5,234 nucleotides of DNA from an uncultured Rhodospirillaceae bacterium (GTDB lineage: Bacteria > Pseudomonadota > Alphaproteobacteria > MPNO01). Within the stretch, counting starts at the first letter, position 1, and each line of letters opens with the position of its first letter. The translations under genes were made by a program, and so were the position numbers. The notes below the pieces were generated by a model, which did not search any database, was not told where the DNA came from, and saw only the letters and a list, made by a program, of their open reading frames with translations. The stretch lies in NCBI GenBank assembly GCA_937916005.1, contig CALGIA010000314.1, positions 1 to 5,234 on the forward strand. Reading direction: 5' to 3'. Shown in pieces: positions 1 to 5,234 of this stretch.

Positions 1-8
1 ATCAGGTC

Positions 9-1073
9 ATGAAGCACGGCATTCCGGTTTTTGACGGCGACGGCCATGTTCTGGAAAACATCCAGGAAATCGATGGGTATTACGAAGGTGCCTTTGCTGG
101 AAACCGCCGCATGGAAGGCATGACGATCTTTCCCAGCTTGGATGGCTGGTCGCGCAGTTCGATCGTCAAGGAAGGCGACGCGGACCGTAAATACTGGCAC
201 ACCACCGCGGATCTATGGGGCGATATGCTGGAAATGATCGGGGCCGAAGGCAGCGCGCTGTTTCCCACCTCCGCCCTGGCCTACGGGTTGATGCAAAGCT
301 ACGATTTCCAGACCGCAACCTGTATCGCCTATAACAACTGGCTGGAAGGCGAATATACCAGCAGGGACGAGCGCCTCTATGGGGTTGGGTTGACGCCAAT
401 CAACGATATCGACGCGGGCAGGAAGGAGATCATCCGCTGCGCCAAACAACGTGAAAATTTCGTCGCCATGATGCTGCCCGGCGTGGTGACCAACGGCAAG
501 ACATTCGGCGACGAATTCTATTGGCCGCTCTATGAGGAAGCCCAGCGCCAGGAAATCCCCATGACCTTCCATGGCGGGCCGAGCCGGGGCTTCGGCTTCG
601 ACCATCTGCGGCCGTTCTGCAAGGTCCATACCCTGGAACATCCGGTGCCGCTGATGATCCAAGTCACCGACATGATGTTTTCCGGTGTATTTGAAACTTT
701 CCCCGATTTGAAATTCGCGTTCCTGGAAGGCGGCTGTTCATGGGTGCCGTTCATGATGGACCGAATGGATTACGAATTTAATTCAGTGCTGGGCGCGGGC
801 GTGCGCAAAACCATGAAGCGCAAACCGTCGGAAATCTTCCGCGACACGGACAGTATCTGGGTCAGCTGCGAGATGGGTGAAAATTCCCTGAAACATGTTC
901 TGGATTTTTACGGAACGGATCGAATTATTTACGCGTCTGATTACCCCCATGAGCCGACCGAGGACGATTTGACCTCAGATATCCCCGACTTCCTGGCCAA
1001 TGACGACTATTCGGCCGAGGTCAAAGGAAAGATCCTCTGCCACAACGCCAAGAATTTTTACAATCTGGATTGA
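9..1073 (+). CDS. Amidohydrolase-2 family metal-dependent hydrolase or decarboxylase
   Basis: This 354-residue protein looks like a complete member of the amidohydrolase-2 (PF04909-type) TIM-barrel family, which contains hydrolases and non-oxidative decarboxylases such as ACMSD, gamma-resorcylate decarboxylase and LigW. Seen: an N-terminal metal-site motif, DGDGHV at residues 9-14; FHGGP around residues 187-191 with a candidate ligand His188; FLEGGCSWVPFMMDRMD at 238-254, matching the family's conserved E-G-x-W-x-P-x-x-x-x-R-x-D pattern; and YASDYPHEP at 308-316 with the likely catalytic Asp311. There is no signal peptide or membrane segment, so it should be cytoplasmic. ATG at 9 puts the metal motif at the usual distance from the N-terminus; the frame stays open to the window edge, so an earlier start cannot be excluded. 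It converges on the TRAP operon, leaving 51 bp. Substrate is unknown; linkage to the imported compound is inference. The family call is firm. Confidence 0.9.
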   Translation: MKHGIPVFDGDGHVLENIQEIDGYYEGAFAGNRRMEGMTIFPSLDGWSRSSIVKEGDADRKYWHTTADLWGDMLEMIGAEGSALFPTSALAYGLMQSYDFQTATCIAYNNWLEGEYTSRDERLYGVGLTPINDIDAGRKEIIRCAKQRENFVAMMLPGVVTNGKTFGDEFYWPLYEEAQRQEIPMTFHGGPSRGFGFDHLRPFCKVHTLEHPVPLMIQVTDMMFSGVFETFPDLKFAFLEGGCSWVPFMMDRMDYEFNSVLGAGVRKTMKRKPSEIFRDTDSIWVSCEMGENSLKHVLDFYGTDRIIYASDYPHEPTEDDLTSDIPDFLANDDYSAEVKGKILCHNAKNFYNLD

Positions 1074-1086
1074 GGTAATATGAAGT

Positions 1087-1105
1087 CGGTTTCGGGCCGG
1101 AGCCG
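1087..1105 (+). terminator. Possible hairpin terminator after the amidohydrolase gene
   Basis: In the 51-bp gap between the two converging genes, CGGTTTC (1087-1093) can pair with GGAGCCG (1099-1105) around a 5-base GGGCC loop. Two of the seven pairs are G-U in plus-strand RNA, so the stem favours the plus-strand transcript. An outer pair, GAAGTC (1082-1087) with GACTTC (1118-1123), surrounds it. There is no U-tract, so intrinsic termination is only possible, not shown. Confidence 0.3.
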
Positions 1106-1124
1106 CTCTAATATCAAGACTTCG

Positions 1125-2465
1125 CTAACTATCCATCAAGCTCGGCAGATACAGCGCCAGATCGGGAAAGACGATCAGCAGGACCAGCACCACAAACGCG
1201 CAGCCGATATAGGGCGCGGCGGCGGTGGCGACCTGCCACAGGGTGGTGCCCTCCGGAGCAACGCCCATCATCACGAACAGAAGCAGTCCGAAGGGCGGCG
1301 TGGTCAGGCTGATTTCCAGCGCCAGCAGCATGATCAGCGCGAACCAGATCAGATCGAATGACAGGGTCTGGGCTAGCGGAAAGAAGATTGGCACAGTCAG
1401 AAGCATCATGGAAACCTGATCCATGAACATACCCAGCACCAGCAGCACGCCGAACATGATCAACAGCATGATCAGCGGTGTGAGCTTTACCTGGGTCGCC
1501 CATTCGATCATCCCGGAACTGGCGCCGGTAAAGGCCAGAAGCTGGCTGAAAGTGGATGAAGCGAGAATTATCAGCAACACCATGGCGGTAACCCGCACCG
1601 ACCCGGCGAAGGCCTTGACCAGGATATCCCAGGTCAGCACCCGGTATATGAGCGACATGATGATCACGCCGAAAGCGCCGAAACCAGCAGCTTCCGTTGG
1701 GGTGGCGATGCCCAGAATGATCAGCCCAATCACGCAAAAGACCACGAACCCAAAGGGTAGAACATTGACAATCACGGACCATATCATCTCGCCGATGGTG
1801 CTCGACGCAACCTCATATTCCGGCGCCGCGTCCGGATCCAGTTTCACCTGCACATAAATCAGGACCGAATAAAGCACCGCAAGCACGAGCCCGGGAAAGA
1901 CGCCGGCGATCAATAATTTTCCGATGTCAATTTCAGCGAGACTGGCCAGTAGCACGGCAAGCGCCGACGGCGGGATAATCATGGCAAGCCCGCCGGTGCC
2001 CAGGATCGGGCCCATGGACATTTTTCTTTTATATCCACGGGTTGTCATTTCCGGAACCATCAGCGATCCCATCATGGCGGTATTGGCCATGGTGGAGCCG
2101 GACAGAGTGGCGAAGATCGTGCCTCCCGCCACGGTGATATAAGACAGCCGGCCCGGCAGCCGCCCGAAACATAGATCAAGCGTATCGAATACGCGTATGG
2201 CCAGCCCGGTATGGAAAAACAGCTCGCCCATGATGATGAACAGGGGAACCGGAATCAGCGCGAAAATTGTGATGGATTCAACCGCGTTGGCGACAATCTG
2301 GGGCATGGCGTCGAGCCCGCCCATGAAAATTATGGCGCCGACAATATTGGCGGCCAGAAAGGCGAACGCCACCGGAATGCCCAGCAGCATGAAGGCGATA
2401 ACCATCCCGACCAGAAAACCGGCGATGCTGTACCACTCGGTCAGAACCGAAGCCAACCATTCCAT
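1125..2465 (-). CDS. dctM: TRAP transporter large permease (DctM subunit)
   Basis: This 446-residue hydrophobic protein is the large membrane subunit (about 12 transmembrane helices) of a tripartite ATP-independent periplasmic transporter. In the family it forms the cation-coupled translocation channel in the inner membrane. Seen: PLFIIMGELFFHTGLA (74-89); the signature stretch from GSTMANTAMMGSLMVPEM (123-140) through TTRGYKRKMSMGPILGTGG to IIPPS (163-167); GIATPTEAAGFGAFG (252-266); GMFMDQVSMMLLTVPIFFP (345-363); TTPPFGLLLF (388-397). Length is normal for DctM and no motif is broken. The ATG directly follows the dctQ stop (TAAATG on the minus strand); a GGAG lies 9 bases before the ATG inside the end of dctQ, so translation is probably coupled. 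It is the last gene of the P-Q-M operon. The family is certain; substrate cannot be read from this subunit. Confidence 0.96.
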   Translation of the reverse strand: MEWLASVLTEWYSIAGFLVGMVIAFMLLGIPVAFAFLAANIVGAIIFMGGLDAMPQIVANAVESITIFALIPVPLFIIMGELFFHTGLAIRVFDTLDLCFGRLPGRLSYITVAGGTIFATLSGSTMANTAMMGSLMVPEMTTRGYKRKMSMGPILGTGGLAMIIPPSALAVLLASLAEIDIGKLLIAGVFPGLVLAVLYSVLIYVQVKLDPDAAPEYEVASSTIGEMIWSVIVNVLPFGFVVFCVIGLIILGIATPTEAAGFGAFGVIIMSLIYRVLTWDILVKAFAGSVRVTAMVLLIILASSTFSQLLAFTGASSGMIEWATQVKLTPLIMLLIMFGVLLVLGMFMDQVSMMLLTVPIFFPLAQTLSFDLIWFALIMLLALEISLTTPPFGLLLFVMMGVAPEGTTLWQVATAAAPYIGCAFVVLVLLIVFPDLALYLPSLMDS

Positions 2466-2978
2466 TTACAGAGACTCCGACGAACCGATTTTTTCGGAAT
2501 AATATGTATCGTAACCCAGCAGGTACCTGGCAAATTCAACCGCGATCAACGAAAATCCGACCGGGAATGGCGCGAACAAAATCCATTTGGGCATGTCAAT
2601 GGACCGGATATCAATTTCCCCACTTTGAAAAGTGCCCACCATTTCGATGAAGCCGTAATAAACGAAAAGTAGCGACAGGAAGATACACACCAGATAAACG
2701 CATTTCGCCATGATCAAACGAACCGTCCGCGAAACGGCGAGCGTCAGGGATTCGACCACAACATGACCCTTTTTGCGAACAATCCAGGGCGCGCCACACA
2801 TGGTCGAAAACAGCAGAGCGTATTCCGCCATCGCGCTATACCATTGCAGCGAGTTTAAGCCGACCGTACGGATGCTGACATCGATCACGATGCCGACAAA
2901 AATCAGGGCGAGCATCAACCCCGCCACCACGGCGAGACCGGAGATCAGCCCGTTATAAGTTTTGTAAATCAAGTTCAT
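2466..2978 (-). CDS. dctQ: TRAP transporter small permease (DctQ subunit)
   Basis: This 170-residue protein is the small membrane subunit of the TRAP importer, a four-helix partner of DctM. Hydrophobic segments lie roughly at 12-36, 50-66, 89-111 and 130-152. The DctQ signature is visible as APWIVRKKGHVVVE (63-76), matching the family's P-W-x-x-x-x-G-H-V pattern just after the second helix. The frame opens nine codons earlier with a GTG at 3003-3005, but that GTG lies in the foot of a strong hairpin (3003-3039) and would add MLFGYAYTE, which has no family character. The ATG at 2976-2978, giving MNLIYKTYNG, is therefore preferred. Neither start has an obvious Shine-Dalgarno sequence. Its stop codon touches the dctM start. 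It lies between dctP and dctM in the standard order. Family call is strong; the start is moderately certain. Confidence 0.92.
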   Translation of the reverse strand: MNLIYKTYNGLISGLAVVAGLMLALIFVGIVIDVSIRTVGLNSLQWYSAMAEYALLFSTMCGAPWIVRKKGHVVVESLTLAVSRTVRLIMAKCVYLVCIFLSLLFVYYGFIEMVGTFQSGEIDIRSIDMPKWILFAPFPVGFSLIAVEFARYLLGYDTYYSEKIGSSESL

Positions 2979-3002
2979 TTCAGTGTACGCGTAACCAAAT
3001 AA

Positions 3003-3039
3003 CACGGGCCCGCCACGAAATCATGTGGTCGGGCCCGTG
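3003..3039 (-). terminator. dctP-dctQ intergenic hairpin, probable attenuator or mRNA stabiliser
   Basis: The arms are 3003-3016 (CACGGGCCCGCCAC) and 3025-3039 (GTGGTCGGGCCCGTG), with an 8-base loop at 3017-3024 and one bulged base at T3029. On the minus strand the hairpin lies 17 bases after the dctP stop and is followed by TTATTT, a weak U-tract. A strong stem with a short U-tract suits partial termination, or protection of the dctP transcript end, so the binding protein is made in excess over the permeases; this role is known for many solute-binding-protein operons and is inferred here. The stem covers the alternative GTG start of dctQ. Confidence 0.65.
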
Positions 3040-3056
3040 AAATCGGGACGAGCGGT

Positions 3057-4049
3057 TTATTGCCCGTGATAGAGTTTGCTGAGGATCTTGGCCTCCGGCG
3101 AGTCGACTTTTTTCAACCGCATAACCGGCGTCGTATTGGCCAGGCTGATATATTTCTTCGCGGCAACCCCGGACAGCGTGATTTCCTTTTGACCGAATTT
3201 GACGGCCAGAATTTCACGTTCCTTATCGACCAGCGGTTTCCAATGGTCATGGGAGATATGTTCCCATTCACGGCCCAGCTTGAGCAGCAACTCGCGCCCT
3301 TTGGAGCCGACTTTCTTCAGAGCCTTGTTGCTGACGAAGATGCAGGGCTCAAGCTGATAAAAGGTCGGGTAAATCCGGTATTTCACGAACTTGGCCCAGC
3401 CGAATTTCCGGGTAAACATTGCCGGGAAAGCGAAACCGTCCACCAGGCCGCGCTCCAGGGCATTGTATATTTCCGGCACATGAACGGTCACCGTCGTTGC
3501 GCCGAGTTCTTTCAGGAAGGCGTTATACACCGGCACCGAACGCATTTTGAAACCCGACAGCGAAATCATGCCGCTGGAATCCTGTTTGGGCTTCCGGCTG
3601 AGATACAGCGTGAACGGTACGCTGGTCGCAGTCTGCGCCAGGATGACGCCGCCGATGCGCTTGGTCACGGCCTTGTTCAGCGTGCCCATGGCACCGCTTT
3701 TGCGCGCATCCCAGGGTTTGATCTGGGTCGCGGACAGGGCGTCCACTTCGGGCACCACGCCGCGATGATAGCTCGCCGCCGTATACATGAAATCATAAAG
3801 GCCGGTCTTGAAGCCCTTGGCCTGGGCCGGCGCCTTGGCGATTTCCGGACCGCCGAGATGACGGATTTTGAACATCCCCTTGCCGGCCTTGTTGGCGTAT
3901 TCGACAAAGCGCAGATAATCGCCCGTCAACGGAAAACTTTTTGGCCAGGCTGAAATTCCCTTGAGCTGGACTTCGGCGGCCAAGGCCATGGGTGTGGCGA
4001 ACACGGCGGCTAGCCCCGCGACAACCCCACACATAAGTAATTTGCGCAT
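3057..4049 (-). CDS. dctP: TRAP transporter periplasmic solute-binding protein (DctP family)
   Basis: This 330-residue protein is the extracytoplasmic binding component of the TRAP importer. It captures an organic acid in the periplasm and delivers it to DctQM. Seen: an N-terminal signal peptide (basic MRK, hydrophobic 4-19, likely cleavage after MALA near residue 24); the family core LSGFKMRSVPVYNAFLKELG (164-183), with Arg170 at the position of the carboxylate-binding arginine of DctP/SiaP proteins; then VPEIYNALERGLVDGFAFP (191-209), the usual P-E-x-Y-x-A-L-x-x-G-x-V-D-G pattern. Length matches the family. The start is supported by AGGGAG seven bases upstream. It is the first operon gene, followed by a hairpin. 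Presence of the conserved Arg suggests a carboxylate ligand; an aromatic or aliphatic acid cannot be told apart here. Confidence 0.95.
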   Translation of the reverse strand: MRKLLMCGVVAGLAAVFATPMALAAEVQLKGISAWPKSFPLTGDYLRFVEYANKAGKGMFKIRHLGGPEIAKAPAQAKGFKTGLYDFMYTAASYHRGVVPEVDALSATQIKPWDARKSGAMGTLNKAVTKRIGGVILAQTATSVPFTLYLSRKPKQDSSGMISLSGFKMRSVPVYNAFLKELGATTVTVHVPEIYNALERGLVDGFAFPAMFTRKFGWAKFVKYRIYPTFYQLEPCIFVSNKALKKVGSKGRELLLKLGREWEHISHDHWKPLVDKEREILAVKFGQKEITLSGVAAKKYISLANTTPVMRLKKVDSPEAKILSKLYHGQ

Positions 4050-4056
4050 TGAAGCA

Positions 4057-4062
4057 CTCCCT
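4057..4062 (-). promoter_or_regulatory. Ribosome binding site of dctP
   Basis: The minus strand reads AGGGAG, then seven bases, then the ATG of dctP at 4047-4049. This is a near-ideal Shine-Dalgarno sequence and fixes the dctP start. It is the clearest ribosome binding site in the operon, in keeping with high expression of the binding protein. Confidence 0.85.
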
Positions 4063-4166
4063 AGTTATTGACAAACACATCGAACCGTTTCATTTTTTGT
4101 TGCATCATCATTTCTTAATTCTTCTTTCAGCACAAGCATGGTCCGAACTGAATTGAATAACCGTAG
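4063..4166. other. Upstream region of dctP, presumed promoter and leader
   Basis: This AT-richer stretch separates dctP from the GST remnant and must hold the promoter of the TRAP operon if transcription starts locally. I see only weak sigma-70-like matches on the minus strand (for example TTGTCT, 16 bases, TATTCA, at about 4147-4177) and no convincing long palindrome for a regulator. No coding potential is evident. Confidence 0.4.
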
Positions 4167-4196
4167 GGGCGCATAAGACAAGAAATTCAACTACCT

Positions 4197-4585
4197 GAAC
4201 TATATTTCTTCTGGAGTTTTGTCTGTTTGGTCAAGGCCCCGCATGTGTCTGGCGGAAAAGCCCTGGACTGGGAGAGTCGCTATATCGATCTGTTCAAGTT
4301 CGACCAGCTCAGCGCCGATTACCCCCACGGCGTAGTGCCGGCTCTGCTCCATAACGGGGAACCGATTCTGGAATCCACTTTCATCAATGAATATATCGAT
4401 GACGCCTTTGTGGGCCGGCATTGAAACCGGAAGACCCGCTGACCCTGGCCCGCGTGCGGGAATTCATCAAGCAGTGCGATGATATCGTATTGCCCGCCAT
4501 CGGACTGAGCATCCTGATGAATTATATCCTGCCCAAGCTGAAAAACCGTTGGGAGGAAGAGGATCTGGAACAATTCATCGCTCGT
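4197..4585 (+). pseudogene. Glutathione S-transferase remnant, frameshifted and 3' truncated
   Basis: Conceptual translation with frame changes gives a GST: ELYFF at 4197-4211 (first strand), then RMCLAE, then ALDWESRYIDLFKFDQL, GVVPALLHNGEPILEST (thioredoxin-fold part with the Val-Pro cis-proline motif), INEYIDDAF, then GPALKPEDPLTLARVREF, CDDIVLPAIG and NYILPKL of the helical C-terminal domain. Breaks inferred against the family pattern: an extra C in the run at 4237-4240, a missing A near 4256-4259, and a missing G near 4412-4414, which otherwise leads to TGA at 4422-4424. DYPHGVVP also lacks about four residues compared with the usual D-Y-L-x-x-N-P-x-G-x-V-P. There is no ATG; the frame is open only from 4167 and offers just a TTG at 4227. 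Sequence similarity stops near 4585 where an antisense cyclase fragment begins, so roughly 80 C-terminal residues are lost. Homopolymer breaks could partly be sequencing errors; the truncation could not. Confidence 0.7.
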
Positions 4586-4788
4586 AAACTCGACCAGCAG
4601 AGCGTCACCCGTGGTCTTGACGATGCGGCCTTGTCCCCGCGCGATGGTAGGTTCGATCAATTCATTGAGATGAGCGTTGAAACGCGCTCGCGTTCCCGCC
4701 TCGTCCTGGCCCATTAGCCGCGAATACCCCACACCACATCAGCCGCCAGGATTGCCGCAAGCCTTCTTTGGACGCGTTCTTCCACCAT
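4586..4788 (-). pseudogene. 5' fragment of a class III adenylate/guanylate cyclase gene
   Basis: Read on the minus strand from ATG at 4786-4788, the product begins MVEERVQRRLAAILAADVV, then after a frame break continues GYSRLMGQDEAGT, LNELIEPTIA, GRIVKTTGDALLVEF. This is the start of the class III cyclase catalytic domain: the Asp of ADVVGYS and the Asp of TTGD are at the positions of the two metal-binding aspartates. A 2-base insertion (GT-type slip, about 4730-4735; GTGGTGTGGGG where GTGGTGGGG is expected) shifts the frame and brings in a TGA. After LLVEF the sequence becomes the complement of the GST remnant, so more than half of the ~180-residue domain and any C-terminal module are missing. 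It cannot make an active enzyme. Full-length homologues often occur in many copies per genome, so a paralogue elsewhere is plausible (inference). Confidence 0.75.
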
Positions 4789-4878
4789 GTAATGTGTCTA
4801 CTTTCAGGGCAACCGACAGACGAGATTGTATGGGCGGCTAACGACTGAGTCCATCGGGACCGAATGTCCGTTCCGGAT
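4789..4878. other. Non-coding spacer upstream of the cyclase fragment
   Basis: Ninety bases between the cyclase start and the left inverted repeat. It is probably the original leader of the cyclase gene. No clear ribosome binding site, promoter or protein-like reading frame was recognised in it. Confidence 0.4.
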
Positions 4879-5038
4879 CCAGGCTGTGTAAAAACGCGAA
4901 CTTTGGCTAAGCGCATAGAATGAATTTCTAATATTCAGAATGATGGCCTCAGATGCGCACAAAATCTCTCGTTGCGACCCACAAAAGGGAAATACTTTCT
5001 GCTGAATTTTGCCTCGCGCACGTTTTCACACAGCCTGG
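4879..5038. mobile_element. 160-bp inverted-repeat element, MITE-like or deleted IS
   Basis: The ends 4879-4898 and 5019-5038 are inverted repeats of 20 bases matching at 18 positions; both read CCAGGCTGTGT inward, then A or G, then AAAACG. The interior (4899-5018) is AT-richer than the surroundings and has no transposase-like reading frame. It contains a smaller nested inverted repeat (GCGCAT 4911-4916 with ATGCGC 4953-4958). No clear direct target duplication flanks the repeats, so the exact ends are uncertain by a few bases. GGCTGTGT-type ends recall transposon termini, but I cannot name the IS family. It sits directly between the cyclase leader and the UbiD fragment. Confidence 0.55.
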
Positions 5039-5045
5039 GTCATAA

Positions 5046-5234
5046 GCGGCTGTCGACGCCGATGTCCATCTGTTCGGCACCGGCAAATGGAACCGTCTGC
5101 TGATCGACGCCACCATGAACCTGGATTGCGAGCCGGACGAACAGGGCAACCGGTTCCGGCCGACCGTGCGCCCTAGCGATGAAGACATATCCCGGGTACA
5201 GTCCATCCTGGATGAATTCATCGTGCGGTCCAAC
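5046..5234 (+). pseudogene. C-terminal fragment of a UbiD-family decarboxylase, runs off the window
   Basis: The plus-strand frame gives DADVHLFGTGKWNRLLIDAT, then MNLDCEPDEQGNRF, RPTVRPSDEDISRV and ILDEFIV, still open at the window end. This resembles the C-terminus of UbiD-type (prenylated-FMN dependent) decarboxylases, where a K-x-x-(L/I)-x-(I/L)-D-A-T segment, an acidic E-x-(W)-G segment and a final helix occur; E. coli UbiD has a GLDATNK segment at the equivalent place. Family members are about 450-500 residues, so some 400 residues are missing. An in-frame TAA at 5043-5045 precedes the fragment, no usable start lies before ATG 5115-5117, and the inverted-repeat element lies immediately upstream. 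The wide-ranging UbiD family acts on aromatic and related acids; the substrate is not readable. It could also be a late fragment of another carboxylase of the same superfamily. Confidence 0.6.

Noticed and set aside
1080..1361. Short plus-strand frame starting just after the amidohydrolase
   Set aside because: Almost all of it is antisense to dctM and the translation is low-complexity Q/H/R-rich, as expected of a shadow frame.
2211..2672. 153-codon plus-strand frame across the dctM-dctQ junction
   Set aside because: Antisense to two well-supported permease genes and without domain character.
3060..3953. Long open frame of 297 codons on the plus strand, antisense to dctP
   Set aside because: It lies wholly opposite a clear DctP gene with signal peptide, ribosome binding site and family motifs, and its translation shows no recognisable domain; it reflects codon bias.
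4147..4177. Sigma-70-like promoter for dctP (TTGTCT, 16 bases, TATTCA on the minus strand)
   Set aside because: Only about seven of twelve consensus positions match, and similar quality matches occur elsewhere in the AT-rich leader, so no specific site is claimed.
4421..4717. 98-codon plus-strand frame starting with TTG
   Set aside because: Its first half is the GST C-terminal domain after a frame break and its second half is antisense cyclase sequence, so it is not an independent gene.
4319..4732. 137-codon minus-strand frame that could be called a hypothetical or cyclase-like protein
   Set aside because: It is a chimera: cyclase residues up to LLVEF, then the antisense of the GST remnant. 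Its GTG start is inside the cyclase motif, created by the 2-base insertion.
4949..5233. Minus-strand frame of 94 codons at the right end
   Set aside because: It runs across the inverted-repeat element and antisense to the UbiD-like fragment; no domain is recognisable.
1..5234. CRISPR array, tRNA, rRNA, riboswitch, toxin-antitoxin or phage-defence module
   Set aside because: No regularly spaced repeats, cloverleaf-like sequence, conserved riboswitch core or matching small gene pair was seen on either strand.

Overview
The window looks like a piece of a proteobacterial chromosome, most likely alphaproteobacterial. This is inferred from moderately high GC, a TRAP-type uptake system, and protein styles common in alphaproteobacteria; no ribosomal or taxonomic marker is present. 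It splits into an intact left four-fifths and a decayed right end.

Intact part (1-4062): a plus-strand amidohydrolase-2 family gene (9-1073) converges on a minus-strand three-gene TRAP transporter operon, transcribed P then Q then M: dctP-type solute-binding protein (3057-4049), dctQ-type small permease (2466-2978) and dctM-type large permease (1125-2465). A strong GC-rich hairpin followed by a short T-rich tract sits between dctP and dctQ. It fits the usual need for more binding protein than membrane subunits. dctQ and dctM abut with no spacer. Together the three proteins should make one secondary importer for an organic acid. The amidohydrolase could act on the imported compound or a product of it, but nothing in the sequence fixes the substrate.

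Decayed part (about 4167-5234): no intact gene is visible. In order there is a glutathione S-transferase remnant on the plus strand with several single-base frame breaks; the first ~70 codons of a class III adenylate/guanylate cyclase on the minus strand, joined tail to tail to the GST remnant and carrying a 2-base insertion; a ~160-bp element bounded by 20-bp imperfect inverted repeats and lacking a transposase (MITE-like or an internally deleted IS); and the C-terminal part of a UbiD-type decarboxylase running off the right edge without its N-terminal part. This is best read as a rearrangement scar.

I did not find a convincing new biological system. The points most worth checking are the small inverted-repeat element, the GST/cyclase junction, and the P-Q hairpin, which also argues for a corrected dctQ start.
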